This document shows positions 7,346 to 17,359 of a stretch of DNA of 64,000 nucleotides, piece by piece. Position 1 is the stretch's first letter, and every line of letters begins with the position of its first letter. A program made the translations under genes and the position numbers. The stretch is from contig JBMNMQ010000005.1 in assembly GCA_050953425.1 (NCBI GenBank), positions 62,001-126,000 on the forward strand, given 5' to 3'. This stretch comes from RUG100 sp050953425. GTDB lineage: Bacteria; Bacillota; Clostridia; Peptostreptococcales; Anaerovoracaceae. Below the pieces are notes generated by a model. The model searched no databases, was not told the origin of the DNA, and saw only the letters and a list, made by a program, of their open reading frames with translations.

Positions 7346-8302
7346 TTACAGCAGGCAGAGGTCCGCCTGCCCGACGTCGGGCGTGCCCGAGAGGCGCAGC
7401 CGCCAGGCGACCGACTGCGGCGGCTCGAAGTAGAGCGCGGAGGCCGCCGCGCGCTCCGCCTCCTCTTTAGGCTGCAGCAGGCAGACTGCCGCCGCTCCGC
7501 CGATCACCACGCTGCCCTCTGCCTTTTCCAGCCGCCGGGGCGGGTCCCCCTGGCTCCGGTCCGCGGGCTGCAGCTGGATTTCCCCGGGCAGCGCGGGCGT
7601 CACCGTGTAGCGCAGCACGCAGAATTCGCGCGGCCAGAGAGATGCTTCGTCGCGGATCGGCTCGGCAAGGCGATCCGGCGCGCAGCCGAGCACGTGCAGC
7701 GTGTGCTCGGCGCCCGAGGGCAGCACAAACTTCACGTCGAACGGCGCGCAGTCCGGCGACGTCTCGAACACCGCCGGGCACGGCAGCGTCACGGGGTCGG
7801 GCTTCAGCGTCACCGAGAGGCTGCGCAGCCTTTCCGGCCTGCGCTTCGTCGCCCAGGGCAGCTGCACGCGCATGCACCGCCACGCCCGCCCCGGGTGCGC
7901 CTGCGCAAGGCCGTAATGCGCGAGCAGCGCCGCCGTCTTTTCGTTCTCCGACAGGCCCGGCACCCACACCGCGCCGCTGCCCGTATAGCGCCCCGCTTCC
8001 CGCCCGTTGATCCGCACGGTATAGCCGATCGGCTTTGCGAGCGGGTTTTCGGCCTCGGCCTGCTCGGCTTCCATTCTGTCGAGTTCTTCGGCCCGCGCGG
8101 CCCACCGGTCGTAAAACGCGCGGAATTCCTCTTCCGGGACGGACGAAAACAGATGGAACACCATGCCCTGCGCGCAGGCGTAAACCGCGGGCAGATACCA
8201 GTCCGCGCCGTACCAGTGCACCTGCTGCGGACGGATTTCGAGCGGCGCGCACGGGTAGTCGTGGCGCGCCTTCCCCCATTTTCCGTGATACACGATCTCC
8301 AA
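7346..8302 (-). CDS. Hypothetical protein, TTG start
   Basis: 318 residues with no family I recognise. The N-terminus (EIVYHGKWGKARHDYPCAPLEIRPQQVHWYG) is rich in aromatic residues, the middle has an acidic helix (EELDRMEAEQAEAE) and the C-terminus is beta-rich with several carbohydrate-binding-like strands. No signal peptide or transmembrane segment. The start is a TTG at 8302, chosen because AGGAGCGACAGGAA sits directly upstream and no ATG is available. Stands alone between terminators. Confidence 0.7.
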   Translation of the reverse strand: MEIVYHGKWGKARHDYPCAPLEIRPQQVHWYGADWYLPAVYACAQGMVFHLFSSVPEEEFRAFYDRWAARAEELDRMEAEQAEAENPLAKPIGYTVRINGREAGRYTGSGAVWVPGLSENEKTAALLAHYGLAQAHPGRAWRCMRVQLPWATKRRPERLRSLSVTLKPDPVTLPCPAVFETSPDCAPFDVKFVLPSGAEHTLHVLGCAPDRLAEPIRDEASLWPREFCVLRYTVTPALPGEIQLQPADRSQGDPPRRLEKAEGSVVIGGAAAVCLLQPKEEAERAAASALYFEPPQSVAWRLRLSGTPDVGQADLCLL

Positions 8303-8342
8303 TTCCTGTCGCTCCTTTCCCCCGGCGCGCGCTGCGCGCCTG

Positions 8343-8371
8343 CAAAAAACGCGCGCCGAAAGCGCGCGTTT
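8343..8371 (-). terminator. Intrinsic terminator of the activase/dehydratase locus
   Basis: On the minus strand ACGCGCGC and GCGCGCGT arms around TTTCG, followed by T6, immediately after the 8376 stop. Confidence 0.8.
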
Positions 8372-8375
8372 CCCT

Positions 8376-9668
8376 TTATGCTTCTGCCTCTGCGCTCTCC
8401 ATGTTCTCCTTTGCCACGGCGAGCATCAGCTTGATACGGTTCTCCTGGTTGACCTTCGTCGCGCCCGGATCGTAATCAATCGGCACAATATTCGACTTCG
8501 GGTACAGGTTTTTCAGGCTGCGGATCATGCCCTTGCCGACGATGTGGTTCGGCAGGCAGCCGAACGGCTGTGCACAGATGATATTCGGGTAGCCGCTTTC
8601 AATAAGCTCCATCATTTCCGCGGTCAAGAGCCAGCCCTCGCCCATCTTGCAGCCGTAGCCGATGACGCCTGTCGATGAGCTTTTTGAGGTGCGCATACGA
8701 GGACGGCACAGTGAAGCGGTTCGAGAACGGTGTTCGCGTGCTCCACGGCGCGGATAACGTGGCTTCTCGATGCCGACGAGGTAGTCAAAGAGGATCTTCA
8801 CAACCTCAAACTTCGCGCTTGCTGCCGCCGAAAAGCTTAATATCTTCCATGCGGTTATCGACTTTAAACAGCATGAAGCCGAAGCAGACCCGGCACCATC
8901 GTTTCGCAGTTCTGGCTGAACAGGAACTCTTCCAGATCGTTGTTGCCGATGGGCGAATACTTGACGTAAATTTCGCCGACAACACCGACGCGCACTTTCT
9001 TTTCGCCGGTCACGGGCACGTTCGGGCAAAATCCTCCGCAATCTGCGGCAGGATCGTCTCCATCTCCTTTGCGGAGTAGCCCTTTTCCTTTGCGAACATA
9101 TCGGTCAGCTTTTTCGTCCAATCGGTCCACAAGCTCTCCGGCTCGCGCCCGCCTCTTTCTCATACGGGCTCGTCTGGTTGTGCAGCAGCATCAAAAGGTC
9201 GCCGTACGCAAGCACGCCCAGCGCCTTGCGGATCATCGGCAGCGTCAGCTTGAAGCCGCTGTTTTTCTCGAGGCCGGACATGTTGAGCGAAATGACCGGA
9301 ATATACGAAAGGCCGTCTTTTTCCAGCGCCTTTCTCAAAAGGTGAATGTAGTTCGAAGCACGGCAGCCGCCGCCCGTCTGGGTGATGATGAGCGCCGTTT
9401 TATGCAGATCATATTTGCCGCTGTGCAGCGCGTCCATCATCTGGCCGATGGTGAGCAGCGCCGGGTAGCAGGTATCGTTGTGGACATATTTCAGGCCCTC
9501 GTCCACAATCTGACGGCCGCGCGTCTGGAGAATCTCCACGTTGTAGCCGTAAGAAGCGAACAGGTTTTCAAATAAACGGAAATGGATGGGCGCCATGTTC
9601 GGCGCAAGGATCGTATAACCCTCCTTTTTCATTTCCTTTGTAAATTCAACGCGATCGGTAAAAGCCAT
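8376..9668 (-). pseudogene. 2-hydroxyacyl-CoA dehydratase-like protein (COG3581 type), frameshifted
   Basis: Read across frame changes, this is one ~430-residue protein (MAFTDRVEFTKEMKKEGYTILAPNMAP ... PNIICAQPFGCLPNHIVGKGM) of the HgdB-like / COG3581 family that accompanies BadF-type activases. Seven single-base indels interrupt it, near 9139, 9030, 8883, 8814, 8761, 8716 and 8670. In each case one added or removed base restores family-like sequence. Its start at 9668 has AGGGAGG upstream and lies 15 bp after the activase stop, so the two are an operon. Cysteine-containing segments NDTCYPAL, GGCRASN and GYGCKMGEGW are kept. Either a recent pseudogene or an intact gene with sequence errors. 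Confidence 0.75.
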
Positions 9669-9683
9669 ATTCGTGCGCCTCCC

Positions 9684-12628
9684 TTACTGTAAATCCAGCG
9701 CCGCAAACAGGCTGCGGAGACGAATACGCACCGCGCCGAGGTTTGTGATCTCGTCGATCTTGAGCTGGGTGTAGATTTTGCCGCCGTCGTGCAGAATGCC
9801 GCGCACCTCGTCGGTCGTGATGGCGTCCACGCCGCAGCCGAACGAGACAAGCTGAATGAGGTTCACGCGCTTATCCGCACGGTCTACAACGTACTTTGCA
9901 GCCGCGTACAGACGGGAGTGATACGTCCACTGGTTGAGGACCTTCGTCGGGAATTTCTTCTCCTTGCACGCAACGGCGTCTTCCGTCACAACGACCGCGC
10001 CGCAGTCGCAGATCAGGCCGTCAATGCCGTGGTTGATCTCCGGGTCCACATGATACGGACGACCGGCCAGCACGATAACGGGCTTATGCTGTTCTTCGGC
10101 GAGCGCGAGGAATTTGTCGCCGATGGCACGCACGGCGCGCATGTAGAGGTCATACTCCGCATACGCCGCGTCGGATGCTTTCTTCACGTCTTTTTTCGTG
10201 AACGTACCGTTCGGGAAGTGGCGGCGTAAAATCTCGTACATCTTGCCGGGGAAGTCGTGTCTGCGGTGCAGGCCAACGTAATCGCCGATGAAGACGGTGT
10301 CCTTTAGATTTCTGGATATTGGAGGAGATGACCTCCGGGTAATAGGCGACGACCGGGCAATTATAGTGGTTGTCACCGAGGTTTTCGTCAAAGTTATACG
10401 TCATGCAGGGGTAGAACACCGCGTCCACGCCCTCGTCAAGCAGCGCTTCCACGTGGCCGTGCATCAGCTTTGCCGGGAAGCACGCCGTATCGGACGGAAT
10501 GGTGTGCTGACCCTTTAAATAAAGCTGGCGGTTCGACGCCGGTGACGTCTTCACATCGTAGCCGAGCGTTGTGAAGAACTTATACCAGAACGGCAAAAGC
10601 TCGTACATGTTGAGGCCCATCGGAATGCCGATGACCGGCTTGCCCGTGTCTTTGTATGTATAGCGCGCGAGCAGCTTGCGCTTTTCTTCAAACATGTTGT
10701 ACTGCGCTTCGGTGGATTTCACGCCCGTCACCGGCTTTTCACAGCGGTTGCCGCTGATGAACTTGCGTCCGCCGGAAAAGGTGTTCACCGTCAACTTGCA
10801 GCTGTTGGAGCAGCCGCGGCAGGTGATCGCCTTTACGCTGTGGGTGAATTCTTCGAGCGCTTCCTTGCTCAAAAGCGTCGAAAGCTCCGTCGCCTTACCC
10901 GCAGCCTGTGCTTTTCGCGTGCATACAGTGCAGCACCGTATGCGCCCATCAGGCCCGCAATGGTCGGACGGATGACATCGTGGCCGATCTCCTGCTCAAA
11001 CGCGCGCAGCACGGCATCGTTCAGGAACGTACCGCCCTGCACGACGATCTCCCGGCCGATTGCTTTGGAATCGACCGCACGGATAACTTTATACAGCGCG
11101 TTCTTGACAACGCTGATGGAAAGACCCGCGGAGATGTTCTCCACCGTTGCGCCGTCCTTCTGCGCCTGCTTCACGGAGGAGTTCATGAACACCGTGCAGC
11201 GGGAGCCGAGGTCGACCGGGCGATCCGCAAACAGGCCGAGCTTTGCAAAATCTTCAATGGAGTAACCCAGCGCACCCGCAAACGTCTGGAGGAACGAGCC
11301 GCAGCCGGAGGAACAAGCCTCGTTGAGGAAAATATCGTCGATGACGCCGTTTTCGACCTTGAAGCACTTGATGTCCTGACCGCCGATGTCGATGATGAAA
11401 TCGACCTTCGGGTTGAACGCGCGCGCCGCGTAGAAATGCGCCATCGTCTCTACGATGCCGTAATCGACGGAAAACGCGTTTTTGATGATGTCCTCGCCGT
11501 AGCCGGTCGCCGCGCAGGCGCAGATCTTCGCCTGCGGGAAACGCGTGTAAACTTCAAGCAGGAATTCGCGCATCAGCGGGACAGGGTTGCCGCTGTTCGA
11601 CATATAGCGCGAACAAACAATATTGCCGTCCTTATCCGTCACAACGGCTTTAACGGTCGTGGAGCCCGCATCGATGCCGATATAAACCGGCTCGCCGTCC
11701 TCCAGTGTGTCGCGCACCTTAACGCCGGCGTTAAGGTGGCGCTTTGTGAATGCTTCGTAATCCGCCTTGTCCTTAAAAAGCGGCGGGCAGGCGCGGTATT
11801 CTTCCTTTGCCGTGTAATGCGCAATGCGGTTGATGATCTCCGCAAGCGTCGTCTCTTGCCGTCCGCCGCAAACGCCGCACCCAACGCGACGAAATACAGC
11901 GAATTTTCCGGGCAGATGCCCGTAATGCCGAGCGTCTTATCAAACGCCACGCGCAGCTCGCTTAAAAACGTCATCGGGCCGCCGAGGTATACGACCTTGC
12001 CCGCGATTTCTCTGCCCTGCGCAAGACCCGCAACGGTCTGGTTCACAACGGCGTAGAGAATGCTTGCCGCCACGTCTTTTTTCTGCGCGCCCTGATTTAA
12101 AAGCGGCTGAATATCGCTCTTTGCGAACACGCCGCAGCGGGAAGCAATGGTGTAGATCTTCTCATGCTCTTTCGAAAGTGTGTTGAGCGCATCCGGGGTG
12201 ATGTTCAAAAGCGTCGCCATCTGGTCGATGAACGCGCCGGTGCCGCCCGCGCAGGATCCGTTCATACGCACCTCAAGGCCGGAGGCGTTATTGCCGTCCG
12301 TAAGGAACAAAATCTTCGCGTCCTCGCCGCCAAGCTCGATGACCGCATCCGTACCCGGCACAAGGCGGTTCACCGCAATGCGCGTCGCGTACACCTCCTG
12401 CACGAACTGAATGTCACTGCGCTCTGCAAGACCCATACCCGCCGAGCCGGAAATGCTCAAAAGCACCTTTTCTTTCGGAAACTGCTCTGCCACTTCACGC
12501 AGCATCTCAACGGATTTCTCCACAATGCGCGAAAGATGACGCTCATATTTGGAAAATAAAATCTCATTCTGGTCGTTCAGAACAACACACTTCAGTGTTG
12601 TCGAGCCGACATCCAGTCCGACTCTCAT
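9684..12628 (-). pseudogene. Acyl-CoA dehydratase activase, double BadF/HgdC ATPase + DUF2229, frameshifted
   Basis: A ~980-residue protein in three frames. It has two ASKHA ATPase domains of BadF/BcrA/HgdC type (first MRVGLDVGSTTLKCVVLND, second VYIGIDAGSTTVKAVV ... IGGQDIKCFK ... GCGSFLQTFA) and then a DUF2229/COG3580 part with CRGCSNSC. Such ATP-driven activases feed electrons into [4Fe-4S] dehydratases or double-cubane proteins. Three single-base indels break the frame: near 11,856 (a missing G in a GG pair), 10,911 (a missing G) and 10,310 (an extra A in an A-run, coding strand). No in-frame stop other than those caused by the shifts. Substrate unknown. Confidence 0.8.
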
Positions 12629-12734
12629 GCGTAACCCATCCTTTCCACGGCGCAGACGCGCGCCGATTCGGAATCCATTCGTTCATCCTGCCGCGCGCCG
12701 AAAAGCGCGCCGCTTCTTTTGAAACATTTATACT

Positions 12735-12763
12735 ATGATAACACACACAGCAGAACAATTCAA
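12735..12763 (-). promoter_or_regulatory. Probable promoter of the activase operon
   Basis: Minus-strand TTGAAT (12763-12758), 17-nt spacer, TATCAT (12740-12735) in the 277-bp gap between divergent genes. Confidence 0.45.
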
Positions 12764-12905
12764 TACGAGCGCCCGTGCGGAAAACGTAAAAAATTCTGGA
12801 TAAACTGTGCGTATTTTCCGCGCAAAACGGTGGAATCGGTCTATCATCGCAGCACAAGGCGCCGCATATATTGTGTTGAATACGCTGAAAGGACGGTTCC
12901 GTACC

Positions 12906-13898
12906 ATGACCAAGAAATACTTTCCCGGCGCCAACACCGGGCGCGGCTTCATCGGGCACTTTGAAAGCATTGTGCCGCCGTGGGAAAAGCCGCACTACAC
13001 GTACATCCTCAAAGGCGGGCCGGGCGTCGGCAAGAACACGCTGATGAAAAAGGTCTCGTGCCTCGCGCGGGCGAACGGCTACGCCGTGGAGGAGTTCCGC
13101 TGCGCGAGCGACCCCGAAAGCCTCGACGCCGTGCGCATCCCCAAAAAGGGGATCGTGCTGCTGGACGGCACCGCCCCGCACACGATCGACCCGGATATTC
13201 CCGGCATCGAGGGCGAGATCCTGAACCTCGGGCACTTTCTGCACCGCGAGGCCTTCGCGCGGCGGCGCGGCGAGCTGCAGCTTCTGCTTTCGGAAAACCG
13301 CGCGCACTACAACGCGGCCTTCGCGTGTCTCGGCGCGGCGGGCGCCCTGCGCCGCGCCGCCGTGGCGGACGCATCGAAATCCGCCGACTTGCCGATGATC
13401 CGCGCCTTCCTGCGTGAGAGCTTCTCCCTTTCCGCGCCCGGCGGCACGCGCACGCTGTTCCTGCGCACGCCGACGCCCGGCGGCGTCCTCGACCTGCGCG
13501 AAACGCTCGGCGCGGAGAACACGGTCCTGCTGCCCGGCATTCTCGGCGCCGTCTTTCTGCGGGAGGCCGCGGCGCTCGCAAACGGCACGCGCGCGGAGGT
13601 CTTTCCCGACTTTCTCACGCCGGAGCTGCCCCAATGCATCCGCCTGCCCGACAGCGGCACAATGCTCTGCGCCGTGGACGACACGCACACCACGCTGAAC
13701 GAGTTCCTGCTCAGCCCGATCCCGGAGTTCGTCTCCTTCGCGCTGCACGAGGCCGACCTGCTCACCGCGCGCGCCGTCGAGGAGCTTCGGCTGTGCAAGC
13801 GCACGCACGACGCGGTCGAAACGCTGTACCGCCCCTACGTCGATTACGACCGCGTCGACCGGGAGACGGGCGTGCTGCTCGAAAAGCTCGACCTGTAA
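12906..13898 (+). CDS. PRK06851-like P-loop ATPase
   Basis: 330 residues resembling the PRK06851 family of Firmicute ATPases of unknown role. The N-terminal domain has YILKGGPGVGKNT as Walker A and GIVLLDGTAPHTIDPDIPG downstream; the second half echoes the fold but shows no second P-loop. Position 44, normally Ser/Thr after the Walker Lys43, is Asn here, with Thr45 next. The start at 12906 follows GAAAGGACGG; an in-frame ATG 99 nt upstream lacks a ribosome site and codes for low-quality sequence. Divergent from the activase operon. Confidence 0.75.
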   Translation: MTKKYFPGANTGRGFIGHFESIVPPWEKPHYTYILKGGPGVGKNTLMKKVSCLARANGYAVEEFRCASDPESLDAVRIPKKGIVLLDGTAPHTIDPDIPGIEGEILNLGHFLHREAFARRRGELQLLLSENRAHYNAAFACLGAAGALRRAAVADASKSADLPMIRAFLRESFSLSAPGGTRTLFLRTPTPGGVLDLRETLGAENTVLLPGILGAVFLREAAALANGTRAEVFPDFLTPELPQCIRLPDSGTMLCAVDDTHTTLNEFLLSPIPEFVSFALHEADLLTARAVEELRLCKRTHDAVETLYRPYVDYDRVDRETGVLLEKLDL

Positions 13899-13916
13899 AA
13901 CCAGCCGCAAAAACAG

Positions 13917-13958
13917 GAAAAGCCGCAGGGCTCCTGCCGGATGCCCCGCGGCCTTTTT
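13917..13958. terminator. Bidirectional terminator between convergent genes
   Basis: AAAAGCCGC ... GCGGCCTTTTT stem with an inner AGGGC/GCCCC pairing; A-run on one side and T-run on the other, so it works for the ATPase gene (+) and nagB (-). Confidence 0.75.
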
Positions 13959-13966
13959 CAGGCTGT

Positions 13967-14683
13967 TCAGTTTTCGCAGAGGATGACCGTGACGTTCCGG
14001 TGCAGCTGCAGCACGGAGGCCGGGACCTCCGGCGTGACCGGGCCGTAGAACGCCTTTTCGACGATCTCCTTCTTGTCCGCGCCCGCGATCAGGAGGATCT
14101 TGTCCGCCTTCATGATCGTGCCGATGCCCATTGTGATCGCCTGCGTCGGAACGTCCTCGCGGCGCTCGAAAAGGCGCGCGTTCGCGTTGATCGTGCTCTC
14201 GGTCAGCGCGACCGTGTGCACCGTCGTCGGGAAATGATCCGTCGGCTCGTTGAAGCCGATGTGGCCGTTGTGGCCGATGCCGAGCAGCTGCAGGTCCACG
14301 CCGCCGAGCGATTCGATGAACGCTTCATAGCGTGCGGCTTCCGCCTCGAGGTCCTCCGCAAAGCCGTTCGGCACATGCGTGTTCGCCTTGTCGATGTTGA
14401 CGTGGTCGAACAGGTTGTCGTTCATGAAATAGCGGTAGCTGTTCGGGTTGTCGCCGGAAAGCCCGCAGTATTCGTCGAGATTGACCGTCCGCACGCCGGA
14501 GAAGTCGAGGAGCCCCTTTTCGCAGCTCTCAACCAGCTTTTTGTACGTGCCGATGGGCGACGAGCCCGTCGCAAGGCCGAGCACGCAGTCGGGCTTCAAG
14601 ATCACCTGCGCGCCGATCATGCCCGCGGCAAGCGCGCTCATCTCCTCGTAGGTTTTGACCCTCATCATGCGCATCGAAGACAT
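13967..14683 (-). CDS. nagB: Glucosamine-6-phosphate deaminase
   Basis: 238 residues; converts glucosamine-6-phosphate to fructose-6-phosphate and ammonia in amino-sugar use. Family signatures are clear: VLGLATGSSPIGTYKKL, VNLDEYCGLS, and LQLLGIGHNGHIGFNEP (catalytic His). I place the start at 14683; an in-frame ATG at 14704 adds seven residues that the family lacks. AAAGGA lies ~13 nt upstream of the chosen start, so the choice is not firm. Single gene; no nagA or PTS gene nearby. Confidence 0.93.
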   Translation of the reverse strand: MSSMRMMRVKTYEEMSALAAGMIGAQVILKPDCVLGLATGSSPIGTYKKLVESCEKGLLDFSGVRTVNLDEYCGLSGDNPNSYRYFMNDNLFDHVNIDKANTHVPNGFAEDLEAEAARYEAFIESLGGVDLQLLGIGHNGHIGFNEPTDHFPTTVHTVALTESTINANARLFERREDVPTQAITMGIGTIMKADKILLIAGADKKEIVEKAFYGPVTPEVPASVLQLHRNVTVILCEN

Positions 14684-14762
14684 TTTCAATACCAATCCTT
14701 TCATTTTGCCGCCCGTTTTCCGGGGCGGCCACCTTTACCTACACTATAACACAGCTTTTCGG

Positions 14763-14786
14763 AAAAAGGAAGCCCCTGCGGGCTTT
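14763..14786 (-). terminator. Intrinsic terminator after the EamA transporter gene
   Basis: Minus-strand AAGCCC-GCAG-GGGCTT hairpin followed by CCTTTTT, touching the stop codon at 14786. Confidence 0.65.
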
Positions 14787-15715
14787 TATGCGCGTTTTTT
14801 CGCGGCGCTGCGGCCGCGCAGCGCGTCGAACGGGATCTGCGCCAGAACGACCGCGGCAAAGACGAGCGCGCAGCCGACCGCCTCCCGGCCCGTCATGCCC
14901 TGGCCGAGCAGCAGCCAGCCGGAGAGCGCCGCAAAGACGGACTCGAGGCTCATGATCAGCGAGGCGACCGCAGGCGGCGTGTCCTTCTGGCCGAGGATCT
15001 GGAGCGTATAGCCGACGCCGCTCGAGATCAGGCCCGTGTAGAGGATCGGCCCCCAGCTGCGCAGGATGTCCTGCACGTTCGGCGTTTCCACAAGGAAAGC
15101 CACGATTGTGGAAAACACGCCGGCCACGAGGAACTGGATGCAGGAGAGCTCGACGCCGTTCACCGACGGGGAGAAACGGTCCACGAGCAGGATATGTACG
15201 GAGAAGCAGACCGCGCACAGGATCACGAACAGGTCGCCGGCGGCGATCGTGAAATCCTCCTGGATGCTCAGCAGATAGGTGCCGGCCGCCGCGATCACGA
15301 CGCTGACCCAGACCGGCAGCGCAACGCGCTTTTTAAGCAGCAGGCCGAGCAGCGGCACAATCACGATATACAGCGCCGTGAGGAAGCCCGCCTTGCCGAC
15401 CGTCGTGAACTGGATGCCGATCTGCTGCAAACTCGACGCCACGCCGAGCGCGAGGCCGCACAGCACGCCGCCGACCCAAAGCGTTTTCCCGCTTTTTCCC
15501 GCCGCGCCGCGCGCTTCAGCTTTCCCCTGCCTGCGCCGCAGGAACGCGATGACCGGCAGCAGGCCGACCGCCGCGACGAAGTTGCGCACGCCGTTGAAGG
15601 TAAACGGGCCGAGATAGTCCATCCCGAGGCTCTGCGCGACAAACGCCGTGCCCCAGATCAGCGCGGTCAGCGTCAAAAGCAGCGCGCCCCTGAATTGTTT
15701 CAAATCGATCACCAC
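14786..15715 (-). CDS. DMT-family (EamA) transporter
   Basis: 309 residues with ten predicted membrane helices and two EamA repeats; the first repeat shows LTALIWGTAFVAQSLGMDYLGPFTFNG, a common opening of this family. Likely a drug/metabolite or amino-acid exporter of the plasma membrane; substrate cannot be deduced. Starts with GTG (two tandem GTG codons at 15715 and 15712) after GGAG. It follows the MATE gene by ~73 bp on the same strand and may be cotranscribed. Confidence 0.88.
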   Translation of the reverse strand: MVIDLKQFRGALLLTLTALIWGTAFVAQSLGMDYLGPFTFNGVRNFVAAVGLLPVIAFLRRRQGKAEARGAAGKSGKTLWVGGVLCGLALGVASSLQQIGIQFTTVGKAGFLTALYIVIVPLLGLLLKKRVALPVWVSVVIAAAGTYLLSIQEDFTIAAGDLFVILCAVCFSVHILLVDRFSPSVNGVELSCIQFLVAGVFSTIVAFLVETPNVQDILRSWGPILYTGLISSGVGYTLQILGQKDTPPAVASLIMSLESVFAALSGWLLLGQGMTGREAVGCALVFAAVVLAQIPFDALRGRSAAKKRA

Positions 15716-15788
15716 TCCATGCTTCGCAGATTCTCATGCCGGCCGGGCGCCCCGCTTCCGGAAGGGCCGCCGGCCCTGCGCCCGAAGA

Positions 15789-17156
15789 TCAGGCCTCCGT
15801 TTCGGTGCTGTCGTGCGTCAGGTTCTTCATCCAGTTGTACCGGTTGATCTTGACGACGGCGACAAAGCACTTCAGGACCTGGTCCGACTTCAGGCACGCA
15901 AAGACCACCCAGGGCGGCGCGCCGAGATACGAGGCCAGAATCGCGGAAGGCAGCACGACGAGAAAGACGAAAATCGTATCGTTCTTAAAGACAAACGCGA
16001 TGTCGCCGCCCGACTTCACGAGGCCGAACAGGCAGGCCGCCTGATAGCAGGTGCCGACGATCGTGATCGAGATCACGTTGATGAACTGGCGCGAATACTC
16101 GACCGCGGCCGGGCTCGCGTTGTACATGCTGATGAACGGGTCGCGCAGCAGGAACACCGCGATGCCCGAAAGCACGCCGATGCCGAGGAAAATGACCTGC
16201 GTCGTGCGCGAATACTCGCGGATCTTGTCGATGCGCCCCGCGCCGACCGTCTTGCCCGTGATGATGCCGACGGCGCTCGAGAAGCCGTTCATCGCGATAT
16301 ACATCATGTTGTGCAGCATGCCGGCGATGCTCGTCGCCGCGATGACGCCCGCGTCGAAGCGGCCGAGGATCATCGTCTGCCCCATCATGTTGACCGACCA
16401 CACGATCTGCCCGCCGACGATCGGCGTGCCGTAGCGCAGAAAGTCGCGCGTCAGGCGGCGGTCGTTTTTGAGCAGGTCCTTAAACCGCAGGCAGAGCTTG
16501 CGGTCGATCAGGCGGACATAAACGACCATGACCGTCGACTCCACGATGCGGGAGATCAGCGTCGCGATCGCGGCGCCGGTGACGCCGAGCGCCGGGAAGC
16601 CGAGCTTGCCGAAGATCAGCACATAGTTCAGCGAGACGTTGACGATCAGCGCGACGCACGAGACGAACAGGCCGATCTTCGCGGTCTCCACCGCGCGCAT
16701 CGAGGCGATCAGGACCTGCGAAATGCAGAAAAACAGGTAGGAAAGGCTGACGACGCGCACGTACGGCGTGCCCATCTCGATGACCGACGCGTCGCTCGTA
16801 AAGATCCGCATGATCTGCGACGGGAACAAAAACGCCACGAGCGTGATCAGAACGCCGACCAGCACCGCGAACCGCACGCCGATCGACGCGATTTTCCGGA
16901 TGCTGCCGGTGTCGCGCTTCCCCCAGTACTGGGCGGCCAGAATCAGGATCGCGCCCTCGATGCCCGCGACGAACATCTGCAGCACCGTCTGCAGCTGGTT
17001 TCCGACGTATACGCCGGAAATCGCGCTGTCGCCGAGCGTGCCGACCATCAGGTTATCGGCAAAATTCACGGCGAAGGTCACCGCGTTCTGCAGCGCGATC
17101 GGGATGGCGAGCCGCACAAGCGTCTTGTAAAAGTCCCTGTCTCTCGTAAAGAACAT
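15789..17156 (-). CDS. MATE-family efflux transporter
   Basis: About 455 residues with twelve predicted membrane helices and the two MatE repeats (LAIPIALQNAVTFAVNFADNLMVG in the first; RYGTPIVGGQIVWSVNMMGQ in the second). MATE proteins export drugs and metabolites by Na+ or H+ antiport. ATG at 17156 is preferred over GTG at 17165 because AAGGA then sits 10 nt upstream. A perfect sigma-A promoter is 50 nt upstream, suggesting strong constitutive expression. Confidence 0.92.
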   Translation of the reverse strand: MFFTRDRDFYKTLVRLAIPIALQNAVTFAVNFADNLMVGTLGDSAISGVYVGNQLQTVLQMFVAGIEGAILILAAQYWGKRDTGSIRKIASIGVRFAVLVGVLITLVAFLFPSQIMRIFTSDASVIEMGTPYVRVVSLSYLFFCISQVLIASMRAVETAKIGLFVSCVALIVNVSLNYVLIFGKLGFPALGVTGAAIATLISRIVESTVMVVYVRLIDRKLCLRFKDLLKNDRRLTRDFLRYGTPIVGGQIVWSVNMMGQTMILGRFDAGVIAATSIAGMLHNMMYIAMNGFSSAVGIITGKTVGAGRIDKIREYSRTTQVIFLGIGVLSGIAVFLLRDPFISMYNASPAAVEYSRQFINVISITIVGTCYQAACLFGLVKSGGDIAFVFKNDTIFVFLVVLPSAILASYLGAPPWVVFACLKSDQVLKCFVAVVKINRYNWMKNLTHDSTETEA

Positions 17157-17207
17157 ATTTTCCACTTCCTTCTCAATACAACCGCTCCAAATTGCGTGTT
17201 TGGTCTG

Positions 17208-17236
17208 ATTATAATGAACCCCACGGCAAATGTCAA
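17208..17236 (-). promoter_or_regulatory. Consensus sigma-A promoter of the MATE gene
   Basis: Minus-strand TTGACA (17236-17231), 17-nt spacer, TATAAT (17213-17208): a perfect consensus. Confidence 0.85.
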
Positions 17237-17310
17237 TATAAGGCGAAGGCTAAAGAAAGTATGCGGCGCACGCGCCGCCCGTATTCCGGCAAAGCGCAAA
17301 ATAACGCGCA

Positions 17311-17348
17311 AAAAAGGCTTCCGGCGGGTGTTCCCCGCTGGAAGCCTT
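17311..17348 (-). terminator. Intrinsic terminator of the substrate-binding lipoprotein gene
   Basis: Minus-strand AAGGCTTCC and GGAAGCCTT arms with inner GCGGGG/CCCGC pairing, followed by T6. Confidence 0.85.
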
Positions 17349-17359
17349 CTGCATGTTCA

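Noticed and set aside
7346..8302. Carbohydrate-active or phage tail identity for the 318-residue hypothetical
   Set aside because: Only vague beta-rich composition; no motif to support it.
9629..9850. Minus-strand 73-codon frame between the two activase genes
   Set aside because: It is the wrong frame of the activase C-terminus; the real stop at 9,684 and start at 9,668 with AGGGAGG explain the region.
12564..13910. Minus-strand 448-codon open frame over the P-loop ATPase
   Set aside because: Shadow frame without motifs; the plus strand has the P-loop and a ribosome site.
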